Origin: Meridianimarinicoccus marinus
Lineage (GTDB): Bacteria; Pseudomonadota; Alphaproteobacteria; Rhodobacterales; Rhodobacteraceae
Reading direction: 5' to 3'
Assembly (NCBI RefSeq): GCF_040689105.1
Contig: NZ_JBFBVU010000005.1
Span: 62,001 to 126,000 of the forward strand
Length of the DNA stretch: 64,000 bases
In this document: positions 50,190 to 59,124 of the stretch, one piece after another
How the letters are laid out: each line of letters opens with the position of its first letter
How positions within the stretch are numbered: the stretch's first letter is position 1
The notes under the pieces: generated by a model
The model's input: the letters and a program-made list of their open reading frames with translations, nothing else
The model's database searches: none
Told to the model about the DNA's origin: nothing
Position numbers and translations under genes: made by a program

Positions 50190-52598
50190 TTAGTGGGCGC
50201 GCGCCGCGACGGTGTCGCCCCCACGTTCCAGCGCCGATTTGGCCGCGGCCTCTTCGGCTTCCTCATCCCATTCGATGGGCTCGGGCGTATCCACCAGCGC
50301 CATCTTCAGCACGTCGCGCACATGGCTGACGGGGATGATGTCCAGCCCTTCCTTCACGTTGTCGGGGATCTCGGTCAGATCCTTGGCGTTTTCTTCTGGG
50401 ATCAGCACCGTGGTGATGCCGCCGCGCAGGGCCGCCAGAAGCTTCTCCTTCAACCCGCCAATGGCCAGAACATTGCCGCGCAGGGTAACCTCGCCGGTCA
50501 TGGCGATGTCCTTGCGCACCGGGATCTGGGTCAGCACCGACACGATCGAGGTCACCATGGCCACCCCCGCCGACGGGCCGTCCTTGGGCGTCGCCCCTTC
50601 CGGCACATGGACGTGGATGTCGATCTTGTCGAACTTGGGCGGTTTCACCCCGATCTCGGGCGCGATGGAGCGCACGAAGCTGGAGGCCGCGTCGATGGAT
50701 TCCTTCATCACGTCGCCCAGCTTGCCGGTGGTCTTCATCCGGCCCTTGCCCGGCAGGCGCAGCGCCTCGATGGACAGCAGATCGCCGCCGACGCTGGTCC
50801 AGGCCAGCCCGGTCACCACACCGACCTGGTTTTCCTGCTCGGCCAGACCATAGCGGAAGCGTTTCACGCCCAGCATGTCTTCCAGCGACTCCGGCGTCAC
50901 CTCGACCTTGTCGGTCTGCTTGCGCACGATCTGGGTCACCGCCTTGCGGGCCAGCTTGGCGATCTCGCGTTCAAGGTTCCGCACCCCGGCTTCGCGGGTG
51001 TAGGTGCGGATGATCTCGGTCAGGGCCGCGTCGGAAATCTCGAACTCGCCCTTGCGCAGGCCGTGGTTCTTGATCTGCTTGGCGATCAGGTGCTGACGCG
51101 CGATCTCGCGCTTTTCATCCTCGGTGTAGCCGGCCAGCGGAATGATCTCCATCCGGTCCAGCAGCGGACCCGGCATGTTGTAGGTGTTCGCCGTGGTCAG
51201 GAACATCACGTTCGACAGGTCGTATTCGACCTCAAGGTAATGGTCCGAGAAGGTGCTGTTCTGTTCAGGGTCCAGCACCTCCAGCATCGCCGAGGCCGGG
51301 TCGCCACGGAAGTCTTGCCCCATCTTGTCGATCTCGTCGAGCAGGATGAGCGGGTTCGTGGTCTTGGCTTTCTTCAGCGCCTGGATGATCTTGCCGGGCA
51401 TCGAGCCGATATAGGTCCGGCGGTGACCGCGGATCTCGGATTCGTCGCGCACCCCGCCCAGCGAGATGCGGATGAACTCGCGCCCCGTGGCCTTGGCGAC
51501 CGATTTGCCCAGCGAGGTCTTGCCCACGCCCGGAGGGCCCACAAGGCACAGGATCGGCCCCTTGAGCTTTTTCGAGCGCTGCTGCACCGCCAGGTATTCG
51601 ACGATGCGTTCCTTGACCTTCTCAAGACCATAATGATCGTCGTCCAGAACGGCCTGGGCGCGATTGAGATCCTTCTTGACCCGGCTCTTGGTGCCCCAGG
51701 GGATTGCCAGCATCCAGTCCAGATAGTTGCGCACGACGGTGGCTTCGGCCGACATCGGGCTCATCTGCTTGAGCTTCTTGATCTCGCCTTCGGCCTTTTC
51801 GCGGGCTTCCTTGGACAGATCGGTCGCGGCGATCTTTTCTTCCAGTTCGGCAATCTCGTTGCTGCCATCCTCGCCGTCGCCCAGTTCCTTCTGAATGGCC
51901 TTCATCTGCTCATTCAGATAATACTCGCGCTGCGTGCGCTCCATCTGGGTCTTGACGCGGGACTTGATCTGCTTCTCGACCTGAAGCACCGACATTTCGC
52001 CCTGGATGTGGCCATACACTTTTTCCAGACGCGAGGCGATTTCCAGCGTCTCCAGCAGTTCCTGCTTCTGCTCGACCTCGATGCCGAGGTGACCCGAGAC
52101 CAGATCGACCAGCTTGCCCGGCTCGCGGGTTTCCGACACGGCGGCCAGCGCCTCGTCGGGGATGTTCTTGCGGATCTTGGCGTAGCGTTCGAATTCCTCG
52201 CCCACCGAACGGACCAGCGCCTCGACGGCGGCCTCCTCGCCCAGCGATTCCTCCAGCGGCATGACGCGGGCTTCGAAGAAATCCTCGTTGTCCAGATATT
52301 CGACGATCTCGACGCGCGAGCGGCCTTCGACCAGCACCTTGACGGTGCCATCGGGCAGCTTGAGCAGTTGCAGCACATTGGCCAGCACGCCGATGGTATA
52401 GATGCCGTCCGAGGTCGGCTCGTCCACGCTGGCGTCGATCTGGCTGGACAGCAGGATCTGCTTGTCATCCGCCATCACTTCTTCCAGCGCCTTGACCGAC
52501 TTCTCGCGCCCGACGAACAGCGGGACGATCATGTGCGGGAAGACAACGATGTCGCGCAGCGGCAGGACGGGATAAGACGGGCTGAGTTGGTTTTCCAT
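50190..52598 (-). CDS. lon: ATP-dependent protease La
   Basis: This 802-residue cytosolic AAA+ protease degrades misfolded and regulatory proteins. An N-terminal LON substrate domain (about 8-205) is followed by a coiled-coil region. The AAA module has Walker A GPPGVGKT at 354-361 and Walker B ILLDEIDKM, and the protease domain has the Ser-Lys dyad with Ser676 in PKDGPSAGVAM. Length matches class A Lon. A heat-shock-type promoter lies upstream and a terminator follows. Confidence 0.98.
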   Translation of the reverse strand: MENQLSPSYPVLPLRDIVVFPHMIVPLFVGREKSVKALEEVMADDKQILLSSQIDASVDEPTSDGIYTIGVLANVLQLLKLPDGTVKVLVEGRSRVEIVEYLDNEDFFEARVMPLEESLGEEAAVEALVRSVGEEFERYAKIRKNIPDEALAAVSETREPGKLVDLVSGHLGIEVEQKQELLETLEIASRLEKVYGHIQGEMSVLQVEKQIKSRVKTQMERTQREYYLNEQMKAIQKELGDGEDGSNEIAELEEKIAATDLSKEAREKAEGEIKKLKQMSPMSAEATVVRNYLDWMLAIPWGTKSRVKKDLNRAQAVLDDDHYGLEKVKERIVEYLAVQQRSKKLKGPILCLVGPPGVGKTSLGKSVAKATGREFIRISLGGVRDESEIRGHRRTYIGSMPGKIIQALKKAKTTNPLILLDEIDKMGQDFRGDPASAMLEVLDPEQNSTFSDHYLEVEYDLSNVMFLTTANTYNMPGPLLDRMEIIPLAGYTEDEKREIARQHLIAKQIKNHGLRKGEFEISDAALTEIIRTYTREAGVRNLEREIAKLARKAVTQIVRKQTDKVEVTPESLEDMLGVKRFRYGLAEQENQVGVVTGLAWTSVGGDLLSIEALRLPGKGRMKTTGKLGDVMKESIDAASSFVRSIAPEIGVKPPKFDKIDIHVHVPEGATPKDGPSAGVAMVTSIVSVLTQIPVRKDIAMTGEVTLRGNVLAIGGLKEKLLAALRGGITTVLIPEENAKDLTEIPDNVKEGLDIIPVSHVRDVLKMALVDTPEPIEWDEEAEEAAAKSALERGGDTVAARAH

Positions 52599-52667
52599 GA
52601 CATATCCTTAGTGGCAGCAGGCCCCGGCCCCGAAACGGCAACCGAAACCTCTCCGATCAGACGGTTT

Positions 52668-52695
52668 AGGTGGGGTTCCTGCGACCGTCTGTCAA
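52668..52695 (-). promoter_or_regulatory. Candidate RpoH (sigma-32) promoter of lon
   Basis: On the minus strand GTTGACA (-35 core TTGA at 52692-52695) and CCCCACCT (52668-52675) are separated by 14 bases. The -10 matches the sigma-32 box CCCCATNT at all specified positions but one. It would give a leader of roughly 60 bases. Heat-shock control of lon is known in Proteobacteria. Confidence 0.65.
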
Positions 52696-52803
52696 CTCGT
52701 GGGTTCTGACTTGAACGTGACTGTGGCCCGCATTTCCGGCAAGGGCAAGGCGATCCGGCGACAACCCGCCCCGCTGTGCGGAAATACGATGCACAAGCCG
52801 CGT

Positions 52804-53304
52804 TCAGTCGCTCAATGCTTCGGCAACCTGGTCCAGAGCGGCGGAAAGTCCGGTCAGCGGGATGCTGGTCCTGACCGGGGAGTCCGCCTCGGCGGCGAAG
52901 AACCGGATGTCCAGGGCCGGCAGGATCGACATGTTCTGCAGATCATCCATCGCCACCCGGTCCAGCACCACGCAGCCTTCGGCAAGGCAGGTGGTGAAGG
53001 CATAGTCGCGCTGGATCGGTCCCGCCATCAGGGTCAGCGGTTGCTGCACCGCCGTGCCCAGCGGCACGAACAGCGCCATCTGGGCAAAGCTGGCCTCGGC
53101 CGCGATGGCAAAGGTCAAGGTGGCAAAGCGGCTGTTGACGGTCGGTTCCATCATCGAGCGCGAAATCACGCAGCCCCGGTCGTCGCAGGACACGGACCAG
53201 TCGGATTCGATCAGCTCCAACGGGGCCTCTTCAGCCGCCAGTGGCAGGGCACAGCACATCACTGCGGCGGTCAGGATCGGGGTCAGCTTCACGGTGAACT
53301 CCAT
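52804..53304 (-). CDS. Invasion-associated locus B (IalB)-like exported protein
   Basis: This 166-residue protein has a signal peptide (VKLTPILTAAVMCCALPLAAEE) and the IalB pattern: DWSVSCDDRGCVISR, a central LPLGTAVQQPLTL-like strand (FVPLGTAVQQPLTLMAG), then TTCLAEGCVVLD. The two Cys pairs (CDDRGC and CLAEGC) are typical and probably form disulfides. Despite the name, homologues are widespread in free-living Alphaproteobacteria and their job is unknown. It follows tgt on the same strand by 75 bases. Confidence 0.88.
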   Translation of the reverse strand: MEFTVKLTPILTAAVMCCALPLAAEEAPLELIESDWSVSCDDRGCVISRSMMEPTVNSRFATLTFAIAAEASFAQMALFVPLGTAVQQPLTLMAGPIQRDYAFTTCLAEGCVVLDRVAMDDLQNMSILPALDIRFFAAEADSPVRTSIPLTGLSAALDQVAEALSD

Positions 53305-53379
53305 CTTGGGTTGTGCAAGCTTCCCAGACCGGACCGGCGAAGGGAAGCTGTTTCACGGCACCACCGCCGGCGGCCTTGT

Positions 53380-54510
53380 CTACAGGCGCGGGATGTCCCC
53401 TTCGGCGCGCTGCGCATGAAAGGCGTCCTGGAAGGCGGCGAAACGGCCTTCGGCAATGGCGTCTCGGATGCCCTGCATCAACTCCTGGTAATAGTGCAGG
53501 TTGTGCCATGTCAGCAGCATCGAGCTGATGATCTCCTGACTGCGGAACACGTGGTGCAGGTACGCGCGGGAATAGTTGCGGCAGGCCGGGCAGCCGCAGG
53601 CCTCGTCCAGCGGGCGCGGATCGTCCTGGTGGCGGGCGTTCTTGATGTTGACCACCCCGTGCCGGGTGAACACCTGACCCGTGCGGCCCGAGCGCGACGG
53701 CAGCACACAGTCGAACATGTCGATGCCGCGCGCCACTGCACCAACGATATCATCGGGCTTGCCCACCCCCATCAGGTAGCGCGGCTTGTCGGCGGGCAGC
53801 ATGTCGGGAGCATAGTCCAGAACACCGAACATGGCCTGCTGCCCCTCGCCCACCGCCAGACCGCCCACGGCGTAGCCCTCGAATCCGATGGCCCGCAGCG
53901 CCTCGGCGCTTTCGCCGCGCAGGTCCTGCTCAAGCCCGCCCTGCTGGATGCCGAACAACGCATGGCCGGGGCGATCCCCGAAGGCCGCGCGCGAGCGGTC
54001 CGCCCACCGCATCGACAGGCGCATCGAACTGGCGATGCGGTCGCGGTCGGCGGGCAGCGCCGGGCATTCGTCGAAGCACATCACGATGTCGGAGCCCAGC
54101 AGCTTCTGGATTTCCATCGACCGTTCCGGGGTCAGCCAGTGTTCCGAGCCGTCGATGTGGGATTTGAAACGCACGCCCTCTTCGGACATCTTGCGCAGGT
54201 CGGACAGGCTCATCACCTGAAAGCCGCCGCTGTCGGTCAGGATCGGCCGGTCCCAGTTCATGAACTTGTGCAACCCGCCCAGACGGTCGATGCGTTCCGC
54301 CGTGGGGCGCAGCATCAGGTGATAGGTATTGCCCAGCAGGATATCGGCCCCGGTGGCGCGCACGGATTCGGGCATCATCGCCTTGACGGTGGCGGCGGTG
54401 CCCACCGGCATGAAGGCCGGGGTGCGGATGTCGCCGCGCGGCGTGGCGACGACGCCGGTGCGCGCCTTCCCGTCGGTGGCGTTCAGGGTGAAGGAGAAGC
54501 TTTTGGTCAT
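53380..54510 (-). CDS. tgt: tRNA-guanine transglycosylase
   Basis: This 376-residue enzyme swaps guanine 34 for preQ1 in tRNAs for Asp, Asn, His and Tyr. Motifs are the catalytic Asp in LTDSGGFQVMSL, the nucleophile Asp in RGIDMFDCVLPSR, and the zinc site CGCPAC..YLHH. The start is at MTKSFSFTL; an upstream frame with an ATG at 54666 is spurious. tRNA-Asp genes, its substrates, lie 6 kb away. Confidence 0.97.
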   Translation of the reverse strand: MTKSFSFTLNATDGKARTGVVATPRGDIRTPAFMPVGTAATVKAMMPESVRATGADILLGNTYHLMLRPTAERIDRLGGLHKFMNWDRPILTDSGGFQVMSLSDLRKMSEEGVRFKSHIDGSEHWLTPERSMEIQKLLGSDIVMCFDECPALPADRDRIASSMRLSMRWADRSRAAFGDRPGHALFGIQQGGLEQDLRGESAEALRAIGFEGYAVGGLAVGEGQQAMFGVLDYAPDMLPADKPRYLMGVGKPDDIVGAVARGIDMFDCVLPSRSGRTGQVFTRHGVVNIKNARHQDDPRPLDEACGCPACRNYSRAYLHHVFRSQEIISSMLLTWHNLHYYQELMQGIRDAIAEGRFAAFQDAFHAQRAEGDIPRL

Positions 54511-54695
54511 GGGATCTTCGCTATCGGCTTTGCCCGCGCCAGTACAGCACGGGCCCCTGCTTGGCCACAGTTCTTGCACCTTGCGCGAGAAGGGGCATAG
54601 TCGCGACGAACCCGTTGCCTTGGCACCGACTTCGTGCCCATACACGCAGCGCGCCACCGGCGACACCTACCTGACGCAACAAGGGCTCTTCCACC

Positions 54696-56117
54696 ATGGA
54701 CACTCCGAACGCCGCCTCCGAACCGTTCCAACTGGGCTGGGAGGAATGGGTGAGTCTGCCGCAACTGGGACTGCCCGCCCTGAAGGTCAAGGTTGATACC
54801 GGCGCGCGGACCTCGGCGCTGCATGCCTATGACATCGAATCCTTCGGCAGCGCCAGCAGCCCCAAGGTGCGCTTCACCATCCATCCGATTCCGGACCGCG
54901 AGGACGTGCTGATCCATTGTTCGGCCCCGGTGGTGGACCGGCGCGAGGTCACCTCGTCGAACGGCGAATCCGAATGGCGCTATGTGATCCGCACCAAAAT
55001 CCGCATGGGCAAACGCGAATGGCCCATCGACGTATCGCTGACCGACCGGGGCAACATGGCCTACCGGATGCTTCTGGGCCGCACCGCGCTGGCCGAGGAC
55101 ATGCTGGTCACACCGCAGCAAAGCTTCTGCCAACCCGAACTGGGCTATGAGTCCTATCATTCGGTGGCCGTCAAACAGGATGCACCGCGCCGCAGCCTGC
55201 GCATCGCCGTGCTCAGCCGCGAGGCGCACAATTATTCCACCCGCCGTCTGGTCGAGGAAGGCGAATCGCGCGGCCATGTGGTCGAGGTCATCGACACCAC
55301 CCGCTGCTACATGGCGATCAACCAGCTGTCGCCCGAGGTCTATTACGACGGCACGCGCCTGCCCCGCTATGACGCGGTGATCCCACGAATCGGCGCCTCG
55401 ATCACCTCTTACGGCACCGCCGTGGTGCGCCAGTTCGAAACCATCGGCACCTATTGCGTGAACCCGTCCGACGGCATCACCGCGTCGCGCGACAAGCTGC
55501 ATGCGCATCAGATCCTGGCACGGCAGCGGATCGGGATGCCGGCGACGGCCTTTGCCGCCTCGCCCAAGGATACCGGCAACCTGATCGGGCTGGCCGGCAA
55601 CGCGCCGCTGATCGTCAAGTTGCTGGAAAGCACGCAGGGCAAGGGCGTGGTGCTGGCCGAGACCCGCAAGGCCGCCGAGTCGGTGATCGACGCCTTTCGT
55701 GGCTTGAAGGCCAGCTTCCTGGTGCAGCAATTCGTCAAGGAAGCGGCAGGCGAGGATATCCGTTGCCTGGTGATCGCGGGCAAGGTGGTGGCGGCCATGA
55801 AACGTTCGGCCGCCGAAGGCGAATTCCGGTCCAACCTGCATCGCGGCGGGAACTCCAGCCCGGTGCGCATCACCAAGCAGGAACGCGACGCCGCCGTGCG
55901 CGCCGCCAAGGCTTTCGGGCTGAACCTGTCGGGCGTGGACCTGCTGCGGTCGTCCACCGGACCGAAGGTTCTTGAGGTCAACTCTTCCCCCGGTCTGGAA
56001 GGCATCGAGAAATCCAGCGGCAAGAACGTCGCCGGGTTGCTGTATGACGCCATCGAAAAGAAGGCCCGCCCGGTGCCTGCCCGCCGCCGTGCTGCGGTAA
56101 AACCCAAGGCCACCTAG
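54696..56117 (+). CDS. Aspartyl-type protease (RimB-like)–RimK glutamate ligase fusion
   Basis: This is a 473-residue two-domain protein. Residues about 10-150 match the pfam05618-type retropepsin-like family, with Asp34-Thr-Gly-Ala in KVDTGARTSAL. Residues about 165-450 form a RimK ATP-grasp glutamate ligase (IGMPATAFA, VKLLESTQGKGV, EDIRCLVI, KVLEVNSSPGLEGI). RimK adds Glu to the C-terminus of ribosomal protein S6, and in pseudomonads a separate RimB protease opposes it. The basic tail (ARPVPARRRA) is notable. The 5' end overlaps no gene; tgt diverges upstream. Substrate not provable here. Confidence 0.9.
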   Translation: MDTPNAASEPFQLGWEEWVSLPQLGLPALKVKVDTGARTSALHAYDIESFGSASSPKVRFTIHPIPDREDVLIHCSAPVVDRREVTSSNGESEWRYVIRTKIRMGKREWPIDVSLTDRGNMAYRMLLGRTALAEDMLVTPQQSFCQPELGYESYHSVAVKQDAPRRSLRIAVLSREAHNYSTRRLVEEGESRGHVVEVIDTTRCYMAINQLSPEVYYDGTRLPRYDAVIPRIGASITSYGTAVVRQFETIGTYCVNPSDGITASRDKLHAHQILARQRIGMPATAFAASPKDTGNLIGLAGNAPLIVKLLESTQGKGVVLAETRKAAESVIDAFRGLKASFLVQQFVKEAAGEDIRCLVIAGKVVAAMKRSAAEGEFRSNLHRGGNSSPVRITKQERDAAVRAAKAFGLNLSGVDLLRSSTGPKVLEVNSSPGLEGIEKSSGKNVAGLLYDAIEKKARPVPARRRAAVKPKAT

Positions 56118-56169
56118 ACGCGCCCGTCGTGCCGACATATATTCCCATGTGAAATAGTAAGGGATCACC

Positions 56170-56541
56170 ATGTCAGCTCAGGACACAAGCGCGGCGCCCA
56201 TGGAAGGCGCGCCGCTGATCAAGCCCTCTTCCACCGACCACCCGCTGTACGACACGGTGGTCGAAGCCTGTCGCACGGTCTTTGACCCGGAGATTCCGGT
56301 CAACATCTATGATCTCGGCCTCGTCTACACGATTGAGATCGGCACCGAAGGCGACGTCGAGGTCCTGATGACCCTGACCGCGCCCGGCTGCCCGGTGGCA
56401 GGGGAAATGCCCGGCTGGCTGGCCGAGGCGATCGAGCCCCTGCCCGGCGTCAAGACGGTCAACGTCGAACTGACATGGGAACCGCCCTGGGGCATGGACA
56501 TGATGTCGGACGAGGCGCGACTGGAACTGGGGTTCATGTAA
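56170..56541 (+). CDS. sufT: MIP18/SufT-like Fe-S assembly protein (DUF59)
   Basis: This 123-residue protein has a flexible 25-residue N-terminus and a MIP18 core: TVFDPEIPVNIYDLGLVY, TLTAPGCPVAGE with Cys74, and WEPPWGMDMMSDEARLELG. SufT-type proteins help load Fe-S clusters onto targets. The SUF core genes are not in this window, though sufA follows. Symbol given by family; the exact orthology is not proven. Confidence 0.9.
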   Translation: MSAQDTSAAPMEGAPLIKPSSTDHPLYDTVVEACRTVFDPEIPVNIYDLGLVYTIEIGTEGDVEVLMTLTAPGCPVAGEMPGWLAEAIEPLPGVKTVNVELTWEPPWGMDMMSDEARLELGFM

Positions 56542-56615
56542 GCGTGCTGCCCGGCACATCTTGAGAATCCGACATCCAGCCCTTAGGTTTAATGGGCAAC
56601 CACAAGGATCGACCC

Positions 56616-56981
56616 ATGTTCGGCATCCCCGGAAAACAGGCCGTCTCGCTGACCCCGACGGCGGCCAGCCAGATCAGGAAACTGATGGCCAAGGACGGCA
56701 CCACGGGCTTGCGCCTGGGGGTCAAGAAGGGCGGCTGCGCGGGCATGGAATACACGCTGGATTACGTGTCCGAGATCGACCCGCATGACGAGGTGGTGGA
56801 ACAGGACGGCGCACGGGTGATGATCGCCCCGATGGCGCAGATGTTCCTGTTCGGCACCGAGATCGACTATGAGGTCTCGCTGCTGGAATCGGGCTTCAAG
56901 TTCCGCAATCCCAACGTGGTGGACGCCTGCGGTTGCGGCGAGTCGATCAAGTTCGACGAAAGCCTCGGCGCGGGCAGCTAG
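56616..56981 (+). CDS. sufA: HesB/IscA-type A-type Fe-S carrier (SufA-like)
   Basis: This 121-residue A-type carrier has the three conserved cysteines: Cys41 in KKGGCAGMEY, and Cys105 and Cys107 in ACGCGES. It would accept and hand on Fe-S clusters. The ATG at 56616 follows AAGGAT; an ATG 24 bases upstream lacks a ribosome site. It runs with sufT (about 74 bases apart) and likely belongs to the same unit. Confidence 0.92.
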   Translation: MFGIPGKQAVSLTPTAASQIRKLMAKDGTTGLRLGVKKGGCAGMEYTLDYVSEIDPHDEVVEQDGARVMIAPMAQMFLFGTEIDYEVSLLESGFKFRNPNVVDACGCGESIKFDESLGAGS

Positions 56982-57069
56982 TGGCGCTGCGGCAAGATTC
57001 CGGGCCGCCTACCCTTGCGTTTCGTCCACGGCTTTCCCCTAATCGCGCAATAATCTGAAAGGGAGAGCC

Positions 57070-57816
57070 ATGCCTCGCAAACTCGCAGCCGGTAACTGGA
57101 AAATGAATGGCGGTTCCGCGGAACTGTCGGAAATCGCGGCCCTGGCCCTGGCCCACCCGGCGCCCGGATGCGATGTGCTGATCTGCCCGCCCGCCACGCT
57201 GATCTCGCGCATGGCCGAGGCTGCCCGTGGCAGCGCCATCGCCGTTGGTGGACAGGATTGCCACGGTGCCGTGAGCGGCGCGCATACTGGCGACGTCTCG
57301 GCCCCGATGCTGCTGGATGCGGGTGCCAGCCATGTGATCCTCGGCCATTCCGAGCGGCGGCAGGATCACGGCGAAACCGATGCCACCGTGCGGATCAAGA
57401 CCACCACCGCCGTTACCGAAGGGCTGATCGCCGTGGTCTGTATCGGCGAAACCCTGGGCGAGCGTGAAGCGGGCCAGACGCTGGACGTCATCGGCACGCA
57501 GATGGACGGCTCCCTGCCCGACAGCACCACCGCCGCGACCATCGTCGTCGCCTATGAACCGGTCTGGGCCATCGGCACCGGGCTGACCCCGACGCTGGAC
57601 CAGATCGCCGAGGTGCACGATTTCATGCGCGCCCGCCTTGCCGCGCGTTTCGGCGCCGACATGGCAGATGGCATCCGCCTGCTTTATGGCGGCTCGGTCA
57701 AACCTTCGAACGCCGCCGAGATCTTTGCCGTGCCGAACGTCGATGGCGCGCTGGTGGGCGGCGCGTCCCTGAAGGCCGACGACTTCGGCCAGATCATCGC
57801 GGCACTGGACAGCTGA
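57070..57816 (+). CDS. tpiA: Triose-phosphate isomerase
   Basis: This 248-residue TIM-barrel enzyme interconverts DHAP and G3P. The catalytic set is complete: Asn9 and Lys11 in AGNWKMNG, His93 in GHSERR, Glu163 in AYEPVWAIGTG, and the phosphate loop YGGSVKPSNA. The length is normal. It is followed by one or two hairpins before the convergent sodB. Confidence 0.98.
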   Translation: MPRKLAAGNWKMNGGSAELSEIAALALAHPAPGCDVLICPPATLISRMAEAARGSAIAVGGQDCHGAVSGAHTGDVSAPMLLDAGASHVILGHSERRQDHGETDATVRIKTTTAVTEGLIAVVCIGETLGEREAGQTLDVIGTQMDGSLPDSTTAATIVVAYEPVWAIGTGLTPTLDQIAEVHDFMRARLAARFGADMADGIRLLYGGSVKPSNAAEIFAVPNVDGALVGGASLKADDFGQIIAALDS

Positions 57817-57822
57817 CACGAA

Positions 57823-57846
57823 AACGGGGCCCCACAGGACCCCGTT
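57823..57846 (+). terminator. Hairpin after tpiA
   Basis: AACGGGG (57823-57829) pairs with CCCCGTT (57840-57846), starting 7 bases after the tpiA stop. No T-run follows, so it may only protect the mRNA end. Confidence 0.5.
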
Positions 57847-57856
57847 CGACATTCCG

Positions 57857-57880
57857 ACGCCCGCCACACCGGCGGGCGTT
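57857..57880. terminator. Second hairpin between tpiA and sodB
   Basis: ACGCCCGCC (57857-57865) and GGCGGGCGT (57871-57879) form a 9-bp stem with a 5-base loop. It lies 12 bases from the sodB stop and can act on either strand. Confidence 0.65.
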
Positions 57881-57891
57881 TCCATATGCGC

Positions 57892-58494
57892 TCAGCTCAG
57901 GCGCGAGGCGACATTTTCCCAGTTCACCAGGTTGTCGAGGAAGTTCGACAGATAGGCGGGACGCTTGTTGCGGAAGTCGATGTAGTAGGAATGCTCCCAC
58001 ACGTCGCAGCCCAGCAGTGCGGTCTGGCCAAAGCACAGCGGGTTCACGCCATTCTCGGTCTTGGTCACCTTCAGGCTGCCATCGGTGTCCTGCACCAGCC
58101 AGCACCAGCCCGATCCGAACTGGCCCGCGCCAGCGGCAGCGAACTGCGATTTGAACTCATCCACCGAGCCGAAAGCCTCGGTGATGGCCTTTTCCAGATT
58201 GCCGGGCATGCCGGCCTTGTCCGGGCCCATCATTTCCCAGAACTGGATGTGGTTCCAATGCTGCGAAGCGTTGTTGAAAATGCCGTTCTGGGCAACCGCG
58301 CCGGCCTGATAGGTGCCGGTGATGATGTCTTCCAGCGACTTGTCTGCCCACTCGGTGCCTTCGATCAGCTTGCTGCCGTTGTCGACATAGGCCTTGTGGT
58401 GCATGTCGTGATGGAACTCCAGAGTTTCCATCGACATGCCGAGCGGTTCGAGCGCGTTGTATTTATAGGGAAGGTCAGGAAGCTTGAAAGCCAT
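57892..58494 (-). CDS. sodB: Fe/Mn superoxide dismutase
   Basis: This 200-residue cytoplasmic enzyme dismutates superoxide. Metal ligands are His28 in EFHHDMHHKAY, a His in ASQHWNHIQFW, and the Asp and His of DVWEHSYYID-type segment. The active-site loop SGWCWLV is present. Iron versus manganese use cannot be told from sequence inspection alone. The start MAFKLPDLPY is typical. Confidence 0.96.
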   Translation of the reverse strand: MAFKLPDLPYKYNALEPLGMSMETLEFHHDMHHKAYVDNGSKLIEGTEWADKSLEDIITGTYQAGAVAQNGIFNNASQHWNHIQFWEMMGPDKAGMPGNLEKAITEAFGSVDEFKSQFAAAGAGQFGSGWCWLVQDTDGSLKVTKTENGVNPLCFGQTALLGCDVWEHSYYIDFRNKRPAYLSNFLDNLVNWENVASRLS

Positions 58495-58587
58495 GGGAAA
58501 CCCCTGTTGTGGTGGTTGCTGTCACGGGACTCATGAAGGACGGGGCTGACCAAGGTCAACCCCGCATGCAGGTTTTTCCGTGCCCCA

Positions 58588-59124
58588 TCAGGGCAAGACG
58601 ATACCTTGCGTATGCCGCGCTGCCTGGGTGAGCACATCACGGGCATAGGTGGCCACCGACCGGAAACAGAGCAGATCGAAATCGGTGCCGTTTTCGGTCC
58701 AGAACGCGGCCGGGATCTGGGCCAGACGGGTGCGGCGCAATTCCCCTGGCGCGATCCGGGCCATGTCCACCGGGCAAAGCTTGGCCAGCGCGACCCGCGC
58801 GCCCGGCCCGGCGATGCGAAACCGGGCGCGCATGTCGTCGACCCGTTGCACCAGCGTGTGTTGACCGGCCAGCGCCGTGTCGAGCCTTGCAGTCAGATCG
58901 GCGCTGGCGGATGCATCGCAAAACACCAAGAGTTCATCGGGCGACATCCAGCCCACCTGCCCGGCCACGCAGGGCGCGATCTGCCGGGTGTCGGGAACGG
59001 TGATCCCGCAGGACGTCAGTGCCTCGGAAAAACCCGCATCCGCAAGGCTGCCGCGCACCAAGATCATTCCGCCCGGCGGCAGATCTTTGACGGTGGTTTC
59101 GGGGGTCTCCAGCAGATCAGGCAT
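58588..59124 (-). CDS. soxG: Sarcosine oxidase subunit gamma
   Basis: This 178-residue small subunit of heterotetrameric sarcosine oxidase packs against the alpha and beta chains. Segments VGWMSPDELLVF, ARFRIAGPGARVALAKLCPVD and AAFWTENGTDFDLLCFRSVA match the family. It starts inside the end of soxA (8-base overlap), so it is coupled. Confidence 0.94.
   Translation of the reverse strand: MPDLLETPETTVKDLPPGGMILVRGSLADAGFSEALTSCGITVPDTRQIAPCVAGQVGWMSPDELLVFCDASASADLTARLDTALAGQHTLVQRVDDMRARFRIAGPGARVALAKLCPVDMARIAPGELRRTRLAQIPAAFWTENGTDFDLLCFRSVATYARDVLTQAARHTQGIVLP

Noticed and set aside
50193..52709. 838-residue open frame opposite lon
   Set aside because: Same antisense effect; lon on the other strand has all catalytic motifs.
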